NCBI GenBank assembly: GCA_030220185.1
Contig: JASPKZ010010239.1
Span: 948,001-1,012,000, forward strand
Origin: Diploptera punctata
Lineage: Eukaryota > Arthropoda > Insecta > Blattodea > Blaberidae
Reading direction: 5' to 3'
Length of the DNA: 64,000 nt
Part shown: positions 34,071 through 45,400 of the stretch, in pieces
How the letters are laid out: each line of letters opens with the position of its first letter
How positions within the stretch are numbered: the stretch's first letter is position 1
The notes under the pieces: generated by a model
What the model was told of the DNA's origin: nothing
The model's input: the letters and a program-made list of their open reading frames with translations, nothing else
Database searches by the model: none
Translations under genes and position numbers: made by a program

Positions 34071-34248
34071 ATCAGTAACATCTGTGAAACATTCAAGAAA
34101 CGGGAGATTGAATACAGACAAATCATCTAGCGTCAAACCTTTCAAGGGCCCCTAGCAGAGAACCTGTCATTTTTTTCACATAAAATGAGTTGTTTTACAT
34201 CCTCTAGAAATTCTCAAAGTTTGTATACGGAATTTTTTACACTCTGTA

Positions 34249-35610
34249 TGTATGATTTTCATCTGTTAACAATAATGTTATATTTTATTTTACTTTTTCA
34301 TAACAATTTTGTCTATAGTTTTCCAGCCATAATTTGTTTTATCTCGATCACGGTCGATTTCCATGCAGTTTACTTCTGTTTTTTTATAGCCGAATCACAT
34401 CTAAACTAATTTCCTTGGGTTTCATTGAACGGCATCTGCAGGTTATGACATTTTAAACATATATTGAGGTTAGGTTCTCAAGATTCGAACGTAACATTTT
34501 GTTATTTAAAATTTAATTTAAATATGCTTTTAACAACCGAGGCAATTTACAAGACCATAAAATCCTGAATATGGCGTCCTTTCCGTTCGTCCCAAGGCAT
34601 AGATTTGCGGCAATTAAATTCAAGCCTGAAATAATAGGCTTCAGAACAAAATATGTCTACCCTTTCCTGCACATACTCAATTTAGAAACTAATAAACTGA
34701 TTGTTGGTGTACTAAAAGTGAATATTCAGGAGAGATAGTAGGCCTATATGTATTCAGTTGTTAGTATGTGGAATCAAAACAGAGGACAGTAAGAAATTCT
34801 TACTTCTCATTATACTATACTGCATTCTTAACTTGGATACAGAAGTAATGCGTGCCATTTTAATTACTAAATGTAAATATTTGCAACTCAGGTAGTAGAT
34901 ATTATTATGTGGAACCCAGAAAAGAGACACGCAGAAATCATACTTCTAATTGGGTTATGTTGAAATCATGTATATAACCCAAATATCCCTCGTGGAGACA
35001 AGGATGCACCATATAACCGGAAAAATTAACCAAATTTTAATAATAACTTGGGATTTTATTTATTTCATTTTTAATTTAAAAAGTGACATAAATAAATCCA
35101 AGTTAATAATTATATATTGAATAATGATAAAACATGATAAATATTTGTATGACAATGACGAAAAGAATAACAATCATTACGTCATACCTATTATTGTGAT
35201 AAACAATAGATATTGAAATTTACTGACAAATGATTATTACAAGAGAATGTTTAAATAATGTGGGCTTGAATCGGCTGGACATAACATAAATTATATGATT
35301 GGAGAATTGAGGAAGGAGGCGAGCGAATCGTGTTCTTTCTTAAATAGGTAGCTAATCAAAATTTGACCAACTAATATCGTCGGATTGGATAATGCGATAA
35401 TTCATAACAAAAGAAAAAAGAGAGATGGCTAAAAGAAGATGCTGAATTATTGACGCCATTAAGCGCTGTCTACATGAAAGTTAATTTAACAGATATAGGC
35501 TAGGCCTATTAAGTAATTTTAATATATACATAGTGAAAAGAAAGTTTGATGTACGCAAATAACGTAAATATAATATTATATTTATTCATGACGTTATACG
35601 AAATTTCATT
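34249..35610. other. unassigned
   Basis: About 1.36 kb of AT-rich sequence between the mariner element and the full-length LINE. Two TAGGCCTA palindromes (34739, 35511). No coding sequence recognised. Confidence 0.45.
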
Positions 35611-35622
35611 ATACATTAAATA

Positions 35623-35654
<32 letters not shown>

Positions 35655-35662
35655 CACTGGCA

Positions 35663-38600
35663 CTATCGAACCCGTAGGTTCATGGCCGCTCGGACATAAG
35701 CTCTCCATACATCCTTATCCTGAGCTAATGCTTTCCAATCATTCCCTATATAATCTACTTCCCTCAAATCATAGTTAATGTTGTTCTCCCACCTCATTCT
35801 TGGTCTACCAACTGGACGTTTTCCTTCTGGCTTTCCTACAAGAAGTTTCCATGCACGTCTTTCATTCCCCATACGCGCAACATGTCCTGCCCATCGCAGT
35901 CTACGGGACTTAACTGTTCTTATTATATCTGGCTTCCTATAAAGACCATGTAGTTCATTGTTATGTAGTCTTCTCCATTCACCTGTCTCTTCATCTCTCT
36001 TTGGTCCAAAAATTTTCCTAAGAACTTTATTCTCAAATACTCGTAATCTCCTTTCCTCCCTTAAAGTAAGAGTCCATGTTTCGCACCCATATAATATAAC
36101 TGGTAGAATAATAGTTTTATATATTTTCAGCTTAACGTTTTTCGAAAGGAGTTGGGACATCAAAAGTCTCTGCAATGCATAATAGCATGCATTTCCAGAA
36201 TTGAGCCTATGTTTAATTTCTTTGTGCATCTCATTCCTATTTGTGATTATTGTTCCTAGGTATTTGAATTCAGCCAATTCCTCAAAATTTCCCTCATTTG
36301 TCATTAGCTGTCCATTTCCATTATTTAATGTATTTCTACGTGTGACCATATATTTAGTTTTATTGATATTTACTTCCAGTCCTAATTTCTTAGTGTTACT
36401 CAATAGTGTGTGCGTGTTGGCCTTTAGTATCTCCTCGCTATCGGCCAGTAGTACTACATCATCAGCATAAACTAACAGCTTATTAATACCATTCAGTTGT
36501 AAGCCTTCCTCATTCTCTAAAGATTTAATGGCATGCTCTAGTACAAAATTAAATAGTAGAGGAGATAGTGCATCTCCTTGCTTCAACCATTCTGGATTTC
36601 AAAAGTGTCTGAAAACTGTTTGCCTACACGCACCCTACTCTTTGTGCCATTTAGACACATTCGTATAAGTCTAACTAACTTTTTAGGAATTCCAAACTCC
36701 AGCAGGATACTATATAACTTCTCCCTCTTAATTGAATCATATGCTTTTTTGAAGTCTACATACAGTTGATGTACAGTACCATTATATTCCCATTTCTTTT
36801 CTAAAATCTGTCTTATACTAAAAATCTGATCTGTTGTAGACCTGTTTCTTCTAAATGCACATTGATGATCTCCTAGAATGTCATCAATATAGGGAGTAAG
36901 TCTGCTTACTAATATATTTGTTAGAATTTTGTACGAAGTTGAAAGTAATGAGATGCCCCTATAGTTGTTGCAATCAGTTTTATCTCCTTTCTTATAAATT
37001 GGTACGATAATTGATTCCTTCCATTCATCTGGAAGAGCTTCTTTTTCCCAAATCATACTAAGCAACCAGCGTATCTTGTCCATCAATTTTTCTCCCCCTG
37101 ATTTTATCAGTTCTGCTGGGATCTCATCTGAACCTGATGCTTTATACATCTTCAATTTTTCAATCGCCATTTCAACCTCTAATGCACTTGGCTCTGCGAC
37201 TAGCATTTCTGCTGTCTGTAACTTATCCTCCTCAATGTCCTGTTCTGTATGTACATTTAATAGCTGATTAAAATAACTTTTCCATCTATTTAATATACTC
37301 CTGGAATCTGCAATCATATCCCCATTTTCATTCCGAATTATGTTTGTTCTAGCCTGAAACCCTTTCTTCTCTATACTAATTCCCTGATATAATTCTCTAA
37401 TGTTCCTATTTTTTGCATTCATTTCAAGATCATTAATCTTCTCTCTCAAATATTCCCTCTTTTTACTCTTTAGTAACTTGGTGGTTTCCCGTCTAACACT
37501 ACCCAATTGCTCTAAATTTACCTCATTTGGCTCGTGTAACCATTTCATTTTTGCTAGCTTTCTTTTCTTTACAATGTCGGCACATTCCTCATCAAACCAT
37601 TTCTTGTTTTGCCTCTTTTTTAAACAACCAATGCTTTCTGATGCTGACAATTTAATAGTATCTCTTATAGCCTCCCATTCTTTATTTATATCAGTTTCTT
37701 CTTCGTTTGCCACATTGTCATCTGAAGATTCCAGTACTTCAAATCTATTAGCAATTTTGATTTGGTATTCTTGCCGCATTTCATCATTTTTCAAGTTTTT
37801 TAATTCAAATTTTACAGAATCATCTTTAGCGTTTGTTCCTCTCATAAGCGATAGCCGTTGTCTGATTTTCACTCTGACCAGATGATGATCCGAATTGCAG
37901 TCTGTCCCTCTAACTGATTTAATATCGATGATGCTACTGTGCCAGCGTTTATCCACTAATACATGATCTATCTGGTTCCGAGTTTCTCCATCTGGGGACG
38001 TCCAGGTGTATTTATGAATATCCTTATGCTGAAATGTTGTGCTCTTAACAATGAGATTCTTTGATGTGGCAAATGTGACTAATCTAACCCCGTTGTTCGT
38101 TACTATCTTCATGAAGACTGAATTTGCCTATTGTTGGTTTGAATATATCTTCCCGCCCCACTTTTGCATTAAAATCTCCTAAGACAATTTTCATATGATA
38201 TCGTGAAAGGCTATCAAATAAGCATTCTAATTCTTCATAGAACTCATCCTTGATCTTGTCATCTTTATCTTCTGTGGGGGCATGTACATTTACAATTATA
38301 AAATCATGTCGTTTACCCTTTAGAATTATGTATGATATCCTATCACTAACAAACTTAATATCTCGGATAGCGGATAGGATCCTCCTTCTGACTAAAAAAC
38401 CCGTTCCAAATGCAGGTCTTTCTGCACCCCCATAGTATAATGCAAAGCTTCCTGATTCCTGACTACCTTCTCCTGGCCACCTAACTTCCTGTAAAGCGAC
38501 TATATCCAAGGGCGATTTATCCAATTCCCGCGTTAATATCTCTAGTGCCCCGCTATTGTATAAAGTCCTAACATTCCATGTTCCTAGGAACATGTCCCTG

Positions 38601-38701
38601 TGTTTGAGCCTTTGGCATGGGTTCCCTGAAGTAGTCCCCGCCCGGAGAACCGAATGGGGGACTATTTGACCTCCGGAAAATTTTACCCCAGTAGAACCCA
38701 T
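35663..38701 (-). pseudogene. LINE-A endonuclease/reverse transcriptase, two frameshifts
   Basis: From ATG 38701 the protein would be about 1010 residues. The APE endonuclease comes first: GTWNVRTLYNS, LQEVRW, APTED and LGDFNAKVG, then RNQIDHVLVD and SDHHLV. A lysine-rich linker follows, then RT blocks ASGSDEI, SIIVPIYKKGDK, NNYRGISLLS, VDFKKAYDS, LKQGDALSPLLFN and the active site VYADDVVLLAD, then a thumb and a basic GRPRMRWENN tail ending NLRVR. One extra base near 38095 shifts frame in the endonuclease. One missing base near 36586 shifts frame just before LKQGD. Everything else looks intact. Confidence 0.92.
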
Positions 38702-38879
38702 GTCCGCATTTCTTGACGGTTGTATTTTTACGGTGAAAGATCGTCACTCTTTCGACCAAGGTACTTATTTCGTCTGGCTTATCACCTTCGACCAGTCCGG
38801 CATGGGTAACCCTATCGGCAGCAATGCTACCGCCGGCATAGCTCTCAGGATCATTTAAGCACACAAGCCACTCCACCAC
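38568..38879 (-). other. upstream overlapping open frame of LINE-A
   Basis: A 103-codon open frame begins at GTG (no ATG), overlaps the start of the main ORF in another frame, and reads VEWLVCLNDPESYAGG... with no known domain. Its first 68 codons are also open in the copy at 50065. It may be 5-prime leader that happens to stay open, or a remnant ORF1. I favour leader. Confidence 0.35.
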
Positions 38880-38918
38880 GACAAGGTAAAGATACCATGG
38901 AGGGATACATTAAATATA

Positions 38919-39214
38919 TCAGGTTAATATATAAAAATAATGGAATATAATAAGTGAATATTTCATTATTAAAGTAATAAATAAATTTAATGATATTGAA
39001 AGAAGAATTGTTTATAAATTTAATAATACAATTAAATATAAAATATTGATAGCAACTTTATTGCTAATATACTATATTGATAGTCATCATATTTGATAAT
39101 TAAAACAATTATAAAAATTTCATTCTCAGTATCAAAACTTATTTGTGAACAAAACATAATTTAATAAAGAAGAAATATATTTCATTCAATTAAAAAATAA
39201 TATTACTCATAAAT
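38919..39214. other. unassigned AT-rich
   Basis: Nearly 300 bases of ATA/TAA-rich sequence with no features. Confidence 0.4.
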
Positions 39215-39605
39215 TATTACAAGAATTAGCTCCCCTGAGAAGAGAGAAGATACGTTTACAACCCTGCCGGGAGTCTCTTGACCAAACTAATTTCATTACG
39301 CGTATTTATCTACAGATATCAGTGAAATACATGTAGTCAGCATATCCCCTTAATAAAACCTCTAATAGGCAACTAAGTTATTACTTGGATGGGGAAGCAC
39401 GGTTAAATTTTAGTCAGAGGCACTAATTTAGGATTGAGGTTCTTTTATAACCCTGAAAATCTTCAGACTCGAGACTCACGGCTTAAAGACCCTCCCAGAG
39501 GACTTGTCCCTTGGATTTTTCCATCTTAAAAGTCATCGAACCCGGCCGGGTTTGAACCCGCTACTCTCGGACTACATGCATGCAACATAACCGTTTGACC
39601 ACGTA
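39215..39605 (-). mobile_element. SINE-B-like element
   Basis: The minus strand head at about 39600 contains a B-box-like GGTTCAAACCCGGCCGGG (39543-39560), then the GATTTTCAGG block at about 39460 shared with SINE-B at 8621. The distal third (CTCCCGGCAGGG, GTAGATAAATACGCG) differs from that copy but matches pieces at 48480-48600, so there are subfamilies with different 3-prime modules. Confidence 0.75.
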
Positions 39606-40082
39606 AGAAGACTATGTTGCAATCTTAATGTTTATTAATTATGATTTTCATTTTATATTGACCATGTTTCATTCATTCTTACTTTCTTTCTCATTCTTAA
39701 TTTAAATTCTACCTTTTAGATACTTTTACATGTTCCAGATCCCCGGGATTTACGGTGGCACGATCTGTCAGGGGAGGATTTCTTAACTTTGGATCGTAAA
39801 CATAATCTCTTGACCACATACGCGAATGACGGAACATTTCAGTTCGGAGCCACTACCGAAATAGCACGAACTCGTGACACACCATTCACTCATACATTCA
39901 TACTTACATAAGATGAAAATTAGTAGATGGTAGTGATAGTAAAATTATGTTCGGAGACTATTTGGGTCTTAAATGTTTCCAACATTTGTCTTACAGATGA
40001 GGGAAATTCCGATAAACCTCACCAGGACGCTTTACCTACAGGGAATATAACCCGGGTCCACTGCATAAGAGGCAACCGACAA
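39606..40082. other. unassigned
   Basis: A GC-richer patch at 39735-39880 (CCCCGGGATTTACGG) may be an old SINE. Nothing firm. Confidence 0.35.
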
Positions 40083-40085
40083 CAA

Positions 40086-40126
<41 letters not shown>
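40086..40126. repeat. (TTA)n microsatellite
   Basis: Thirteen or so ATT triplets immediately left of SINE-A. Confidence 0.95.
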
Positions 40127-40127
<1 letters not shown>

Positions 40128-40472
40128 GTCCACCACTGTGGTCTCGAGGTAGCGTGCTGCCTTGTCACGCAGCGGGCCCGGATTCGATCACCGATGAGGC
40201 AGTTTTTCTGGGTGAGGTTTTTATCGGGGTTTTTCCTCACCTGTAAGACAAATGTCAAGAAAACTTTAAGGCCCAAACGGTCCCCGAAATCATATGACCA
40301 TCATCATCATCCTTATCATTATCATCATCACCATCATCATCCTTCACCGGTGTGGAAAGCAACGGGAAGCTACCACACCTACAATTCCCTAGTAAAGCTG
40401 CAAAGCATAACATGAAAATGCTATGATTGCAGTGAAAGATCTGCCCTAGGGCAGAATTACTATGGTTGGATG
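40127..40472 (+). mobile_element. SINE-A, full modular copy
   Basis: The head GTCTCGAGGTAGCGTGCTGC (A-box region), CTTGTCACGC (Asp-type GTC anticodon loop) and GGATTCGATCACC (B box) resemble tRNA-Asp. Then come a TTTTTCCTCACCTGTAAGAC body, a CAT/CAC-rich spacer at 40298-40342, and a second unique module (ACGGGAAGCTACCACACC to GCAGAATTACTATGGTTGGA). TTA repeats on both sides hide any target duplication. Pol III promoter boxes suggest it was self-transcribed. Confidence 0.85.
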
Positions 40473-41167
40473 GATTATTATTACTATTATTATTATTATT
40501 GTTATTAAATATTTCGATAATACAATTTATGCTCAAAAGAGCTTATAAAAGGTACATTTCTGGCAAGCAAAAATATGTGATAGGCCTATTTGTATTATAT
40601 TCCATGAATTGTAAACTAATATGGAGCTAGACATTTTATGTTATAATGTCCTAAATGAACTAATTTATGAATAAAACATATTTAGTTGGCTAGTTTGTAA
40701 CACAGATGTAAAGTTAGGAAAATATTTTGAATTTGAAATTTATTAATACAGAAAACAATGCATACCGTGTTTTGATTTACACTTGTAAGTGGAGATAAAT
40801 GGAGTATGACAGTAAATTACTTATTGATACGAAAGTATTTAAAAATGTGGAACATTAATGTGAAATGATGCCAACTTTATTGTTACCAAACATTAGCTCA
40901 TTCAATGCTCACATTGCATTGTGTTATATTGTTCACATTATGTGGTGTTGTATTTGTGCGACATTAAACAATGGGTATCTATCTACTGCATTTCTCGTTG
41001 AAAGAAACTTAAAACATTACATTTTGAAATGATGGCATGTTTATAAGCATTTCCTATACAATCTTTCCAAGTAGAAACATGTACTAGTTCATATATTGTA
41101 TGTCTGTAGCCAAACATTTTTCTCGGTATTATATTCCGTGTAAATATTTTATTATTATTAGTACACA
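40473..41167. other. unassigned AT-rich
   Basis: ATT-rich start (SINE flank), TAGGCCTA at 40581, no coding sequence recognised. Confidence 0.4.
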
Positions 41168-41730
41168 GAATGTTGTTGTTGAAGAAGACAATAATAATAA
41201 TAATAATAATAATCACCACCACCACACCAGGCAATTGCCCGTTCCGACTTCACAATGCATCAGTCCAACGTCTTCTAGGTCTTGCAACATCACGTCTTCC
41301 TCTTGCTTGATAATTTCTTGCTACCAATGGATATCTCTCCTTACTCATTCCATCCATATGATCAATCCATTTCCGTCTGTAATTCGTGACCTTATCCAAT
41401 AAAGGCTGTACTTTCAATTCTTCTCTTATATCCTCATTTCTTATTCTATCAAGTCTTGTACATATTTTACTTGTCTTAGGAACCTCATCTCCGCTGTCTG
41501 TATTCTATCCTTCTGTTTTTTCATTGGAGCCCAAGTTTCACATCCATACAATATTGTGGGAACCGCCATAACATTACACATTTTTATCTTGGTTTCTTTT
41601 CTAATTTTATTTTTGAATGTTCTCTGTATTGTTCCACACACCGTCTGAAATTTATTTATTTTGGAGGGTCAATATCTCTTTCCACATTGTAGCCAACATC
41701 ACAGCCCAAATATTTGAAACTAGACACCTG
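41168..41730 (-). mobile_element. LINE 3-prime fragment with AAT/CAC tail
   Basis: The minus strand from about 41640: MCGTIQRTFKNKIRKETKIK, VPTILYGCETWAP and RIQTAEMRFLRQ form the post-RT block, with decayed sequence down to an AATAATAAT/CACCACCAC tail at 41190-41224. A further stretch up to 41730 is in another frame. Confidence 0.82.
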
Positions 41731-41738
41731 TTCTATAC

Positions 41739-41739
<1 letters not shown>

Positions 41740-41771
<32 letters not shown>
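41740..41771. repeat. (AAT)n microsatellite
   Basis: About ten AAT triplets. Confidence 0.9.
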
Positions 41772-41964
41772 TTAAATAAAACCATATATTAGGCTAATAA
41801 ACCAACATCTCAAATTAATATTTTTATTCAAGTAGTTTTCCTTTATGAGTTTTAACGTTATTTTTCGTAAAAAATTATATAATATCATTACTCTTATTAT
41901 TATTTTTTTAGTTATGCCAATTTCTGTAATTAATAATAGTAATAATATTTTTTATGAGTTAAGA

Positions 41965-42310
41965 TCCTTAACCTTCGATATGCAGGACATGTGACACGAA
42001 TGGAGAATCGAGGAGGGGCATATAAACTTATAGGAAAACCAGAGGAAAGCGCCCGCTAGGTAGTCCAAAAATAAGGTGGAAGAATAACATTTACGATGCT
42101 TTTGAGGGATGTGAATTATATATATGGAATGAATAGTACACACACATAAGGACTTTATTAGACTAAAAGTAAGATGCATACAATGTTATTTACAAATATG
42201 GGTCGCAATGAATGAATAGTAAACATTAACAATAGATAGGTATTTATGACATCTTACGTCCGATCGGGCATGAACTTCGGGTTCCGTAGTGCAAGTTAGT
42301 ATTATTTATT
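41965..42310 (+). mobile_element. LINE-A 3-prime fragment interrupted by ~120 bases
   Basis: RYAGHVTRMENRGGA-like coding, a GRPRxRW-equivalent and the DVNY block run to about 42122. An unrelated AT-rich insert follows to about 42240, then the LINE-A end resumes (GTCCGATCGGGCATGAAC, GTAGTGCAAGTTAG). Confidence 0.8.
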
Positions 42311-42354
42311 ATTATTTAATATATGTTTAATTTTATTGTTATTATTATTGTTGT

Positions 42355-42384
42355 TGTTATTATTATTATTATTATTATTATTAA
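42355..42384. repeat. (TTA)n microsatellite
   Basis: About ten ATT triplets preceding a LINE fragment. Confidence 0.9.
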
Positions 42385-42715
42385 TGAATTTCTTGAGGAG
42401 AGCAGTGAATGTTCAAAATTAGAAAAAAATAAGAAATACTGTCATACGAGAAAAAATGAATATTAGATATTCAATAGTAGATTATAAGCAATTACATTGA
42501 TATGGGCACGTACGACGAACGCAAGAAGAAAAGTTGCCCAGGAAACATTGGAATGGTGTCCTCCTGGAAGAACAAGGACAGGAAGACCTCAAAACTCGTG
42601 GATGCAAGAAATAAGAACTGGAATGAGAACAATATTACTGGAGGACATGGAATAGATGGATAGAGATGAGTGGAGAAGGAAAATAAAACTTTAGGCACAG
42701 AAAGATGTGTAAACA
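42385..42715 (+). mobile_element. LINE 3-prime fragment (further lineage)
   Basis: Plus-strand MNFLRRAVNVQN followed by WYGHVRRTQEEKLPRKHWNG, then in another frame GRTRTGRPQNSWMQEI. This is the standard GHVxRM...GRPxxxW end of LINE polyproteins. The wording differs from LINE-A and from the other fragments here. Confidence 0.75.
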
Positions 42716-42737
42716 TTAAAATTTTTATATAAATAAA

Positions 42738-42815
<78 letters not shown>
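42738..42815. repeat. (TTA)n(GTA)n microsatellite
   Basis: Clean transition from ATT to AGT triplets at about 42767. It gives rise to long spurious poly-Thr/Asn frames on the other strand. Confidence 0.95.
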
Positions 42816-42816
<1 letters not shown>

Positions 42817-43609
42817 TTCGTGGAATTCAATTTTACCCTATTAATCAAATTACTCGTATATTCTGAACTATAGTAAATACCGTAATTTTGAGTAGTGGTA
42901 GTAGTAGTAACTACTATAATCAAATGTACAAAAAATATAATTTGGCGTTGGATGTGTCTATAAATAAAGTTATGTTTCTGACTGGGCAGGATCGATATAC
43001 GAAATATTGTCGTCCTCAAGTTACGAACCCTGAGTATAAGAAGGAAGCAATTAATTGAGGGAGAGTGTACCAGTTAGCGCCTACATGCTGCTGATGTATT
43101 GCCTATCAGACAAGGGAAGCATCACGTAAATAACGGGAGGGGATTGTGGTCGGATTTTCTGCTTCTCTGACTCTACGTTATAAATCACGGCTAAGGGAAG
43201 GGCTAATCGAATGGAATGAATAAAGAATAAGCTTTAAGTAGGAAATGTGGATTGAGATCTTCAGGTAGTGAGATTTATTCCCACCGACCAACTTTGTATT
43301 CTTCTTCCAGTAGTTCTAATATAGACCTTCAATAAAATCTTTTACGAAACTTTCATACAGAAACTTGTAAATGTTATGAGATTGTCTTCAAAACCACATT
43401 TGCAAATCTACAGAATCAATTACAGTACAATGACTAAGGGCGTGGTATTTATCTGGTAAATTGTAATAAATATAGGCCTATATGTATTCTTGAGATAGAA
43501 GAAAGTGCAAATAACAAAGATGAAATTTGTAGCCTATAAGGAATTGCCGGTTTGCACTCAGATTAAATGAGTAAAGAAGGGTGCCAGTTTGTAAGACCCT
43601 AATAGGGAA
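42816..43609. other. unassigned
   Basis: A GC-richer stretch at 43060-43220 without ORF. TAGGCCTA at 43473. No family recognised. Confidence 0.4.
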
Positions 43610-43830
43610 ACCTTCTTTTTGTTCTTCAATCAGGGATTAGGCTCCTAAGCTTGTTCCGGCTTGACATACTCTTCAACCAACATTTCCGTGGTCTTCCCAA
43701 ATCTCTGCTTCCTTCAGGTTTATAATCAAGAATTCTTCTAGGAATACGACGGTAGCACATTCTTTCTAGGTATTCAGTCCATTGATCTCTATAATGCTGG
43801 AACCTTCGTTCAAATGATATTGCTTTTCAT
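43610..43830 (-). mobile_element. LINE 3-prime fragment
   Basis: Minus-strand QHYRDQWTEYLERMCYRRIP, ILDYKPEGSRDLGRPRK and a stop form a LINE carboxy terminus of about 65 codons. It has no obvious simple-repeat tail. Confidence 0.75.
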
Positions 43831-43884
43831 TATCTTCTTTTATCCTTATTTTATGTTAATATAAAATTATAGAATATTCACCTG

Positions 43885-44275
43885 AAAGGTCCGTCTCCTC
43901 AACTTAATTAATCATTTAACTGTAGCGCTTTCGGGACTTGTCCCATCATCGGCAGGATTCAAACTTGTGTTTCACTGAAGATCTGGTAGAGGGGGTTGCA
44001 TGTATTGGGTTCGTTTTCGTTTATCAGGCTGTCGTTGTGAGCTGCTTTCATGATTTCCATCTCTTCGAGTACGTTTATCTTCGCTGGATTATTTTCTCTG
44101 TGCATTACTGTTAGGGTGTTTTCAATATTTATCATGCGATGTCCTTCATGGATAACGTGTTTTGCATAGCTTGATTTCCCTTCTGCGTGAATAAAGTATC
44201 GAAAATGTTCTTTGAATCTGATGTTAAAACTCCTGTTTGTTTTATGTTCAAATACCTTTACCCACATTTACTTCA
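43885..44275 (-). mobile_element. Penelope-like element 3-prime fragment (GIY-YIG domain)
   Basis: The minus-strand open frame 44267-43959 contains KTNRSFNIRFKEHFRY, SSYAKHVIHEGH, ENTLTVMHRENN and INVLEEMEIMKA, then NPLYQIF. This is the order of the GIY-YIG endonuclease at the carboxy end of Penelope-like retroelements. The GIY Tyr block itself is missing. It is followed by a conserved GTTGAGGAGACGGACCT noncoding end shared with the copy at 53505-53900. Confidence 0.8.
43928..43952 (-). ncRNA. hammerhead-ribozyme-like motif, copy 1
   Basis: Minus strand CCGATGATGGGACAAGTCCCGAAAG: a near CUGAUGA core, a self-complementary GGGAC/GTCCC stem and GAAA. Penelope elements are known to carry minimal hammerheads. 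Here there is an extra U after the core, and neither stem III nor the cleavage site could be placed, so this is a candidate only. Confidence 0.25.
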
Positions 44276-44629
44276 TGCAATGAATGGGATTAAATCTACT
44301 CTACTGTCATAATTCGTCTCTTACGGCATTTTTTCTTTCGACCCACATCAACCATTCACACACATGACGCCTACCGGTATACATTGGGCTGGATCCAAGG
44401 CCTCGATGAGGGACTAAAACTATTCGTTTCGACCTATTCTGCCCAAGGTTGACACACAGGCTCGGAGTCATGAAGAAATAAATGAGTGCCCCATTAGATC
44501 ACCACAATCACATTTCTAAATACCTGTGGTTCTTTAACCAGACTTTTTTTTACCTAATATTGAGATGAAATGAAAGTGATATAAAATGTTTAAATGGAAA
44601 TAAAATTATATGATGGGAGAAGGAAGAAG

Positions 44630-44815
44630 AATGGTGAATGCTGGTGGGATGAAATTCGGGAAACGGGAGAACCCCGAGAAAAAACTCGAAAAATCCCGTT
44701 GTGTCCCACCACCAACATCCCTCTGGTATCGCCAGGATTCTAGCCTGACAGACCGTCGGGGAAGTGGCGCGTCCATCGAGAAGGTCGGATAACTCTTGAA
44801 GACCACGTGGAAAAT
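44630..44815 (-). mobile_element. SINE-like GC-rich repeat
   Basis: The minus strand has GGCTAGAATCCTGGCG (B-box-like, at about 44730) and a body with CGGGATTTTTCGAG and TTCTCCCGTTTCCCG blocks. GC content contrasts with the surroundings. No target duplication found. Confidence 0.45.
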
Positions 44816-44834
44816 ACCTAATGGGGAAAGAATT

Positions 44835-45060
44835 AAATATTTCCAATGTCACAGGAAAAAAATTAACACCATATAAGAGAAATGATATATATCATATTAA
44901 CTTGATTCAAAATAACAGACTTAGTTATTATTGCAATATAAATCAGAAGGATATAGAACTGCGGGAAGGCCTACAAGAAAACGGGATTATTGCTTTAAAT
45001 CTTCCTGATGTCGATACAGGCCAACAGTCTAAATCATGCAGATGATAACAATGATGTCAA
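44835..45060 (+). mobile_element. possible LINE 3-prime relic
   Basis: The open frame includes NRLSYYCNINQKDIELREGL and LPDVDTGQQSKSC, similar in plan to the LDGISLEAETGQQ end at 56000-56235. Weak. Confidence 0.4.
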
Positions 45061-45184
45061 ATTTAAAATATGTACCAAAATAGTTAGGAATATTTGTAGT
45101 ATTTTGTTTAACGATGTTTTGTAACTATCCAAGCTACTAACGCCACAAATCAAGAGCTTTAAAGGGCCGACGATTTGCTTTAGC

Positions 45185-45400
45185 TCAGTAAGAACTCATT
45201 CTTAATGTTCTTTAACGTCCCGTAAATTCATGCCACGGCACCCATGCATTTAAGTTTCTTCAGATAGATGACATACTCATGATTGTTATGCCCTTGTAAA
45301 TTGATTGGCCCTGACCGGGCGTAGACCTGCGAATCCCTGAACAAAGTGGCGAGTATGGAACCACTAGTCCACTGGGAACACCTTGTGTTTAAATATGTTA
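45185..45400 (-). repeat. possible tRNA-derived SINE
   Basis: TTTAACGTCCCGTAAATTCA and GCCACGGCACCCATG blocks followed by a CGGGCGTAGACCTGCGAATC region (inverted B-box-like) resemble the plan of tRNA-headed SINEs. There is no second copy in the window. Confidence 0.35.

Larger units (their letters stand above)
33074..34246 (+). mobile_element. mariner-like transposon (DD41D type), interrupted by LINE-A
   Basis: TA at 33072-33073 and 34247-34248 flank inverted termini. Left is TAGGGTGTAAACAAATTCCG; the right end, read inward, is CAGAGTGTAAAAAATTCCG, and both continue into GTATACAAACTTT. The length is 1173 bp, of which about 200 bp is a LINE-A insertion at 33153-33349, so the element itself is shortened and its transposase incomplete. 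Confidence 0.88.
35625..38904 (-). mobile_element. full-length LINE-A non-LTR retrotransposon
   Basis: A 3280-bp element flanked by ATACATTAAATATA at 35611-35624 and 38905-38918. The minus strand starts CCCTCCATGGTATC and ends GTGCCAGTGAG(TAAG)n, a microsatellite tail instead of poly-A. The same start is seen in the copy at 50040. It encodes an endonuclease-reverse transcriptase; the short length, single large ORF and simple-repeat tail point to the RTE-like side of the LINEs, though I cannot place the clade firmly. It inserts by target-primed reverse transcription. The long target duplication and few mutations suggest a young copy. Confidence 0.95.

Noticed and set aside
37400..37885. 161-codon plus-strand open frame
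   Set aside because: Antisense shadow of the LINE-A linker region; its Phe/Ser-rich composition is typical of the reverse of Lys/Glu-rich coding.
39927..40536. 162- and 93-codon frames with poly-Ile, poly-His and poly-Asp runs
   Set aside because: They are read through the ATT and CAT arrays of SINE-A and its flanks.
42492..43019. 175-codon minus-strand open frame with poly-Thr and poly-Asn
   Set aside because: It spans the TTA/GTA microsatellite and is antisense to a LINE 3-prime end; composition is explained by those.
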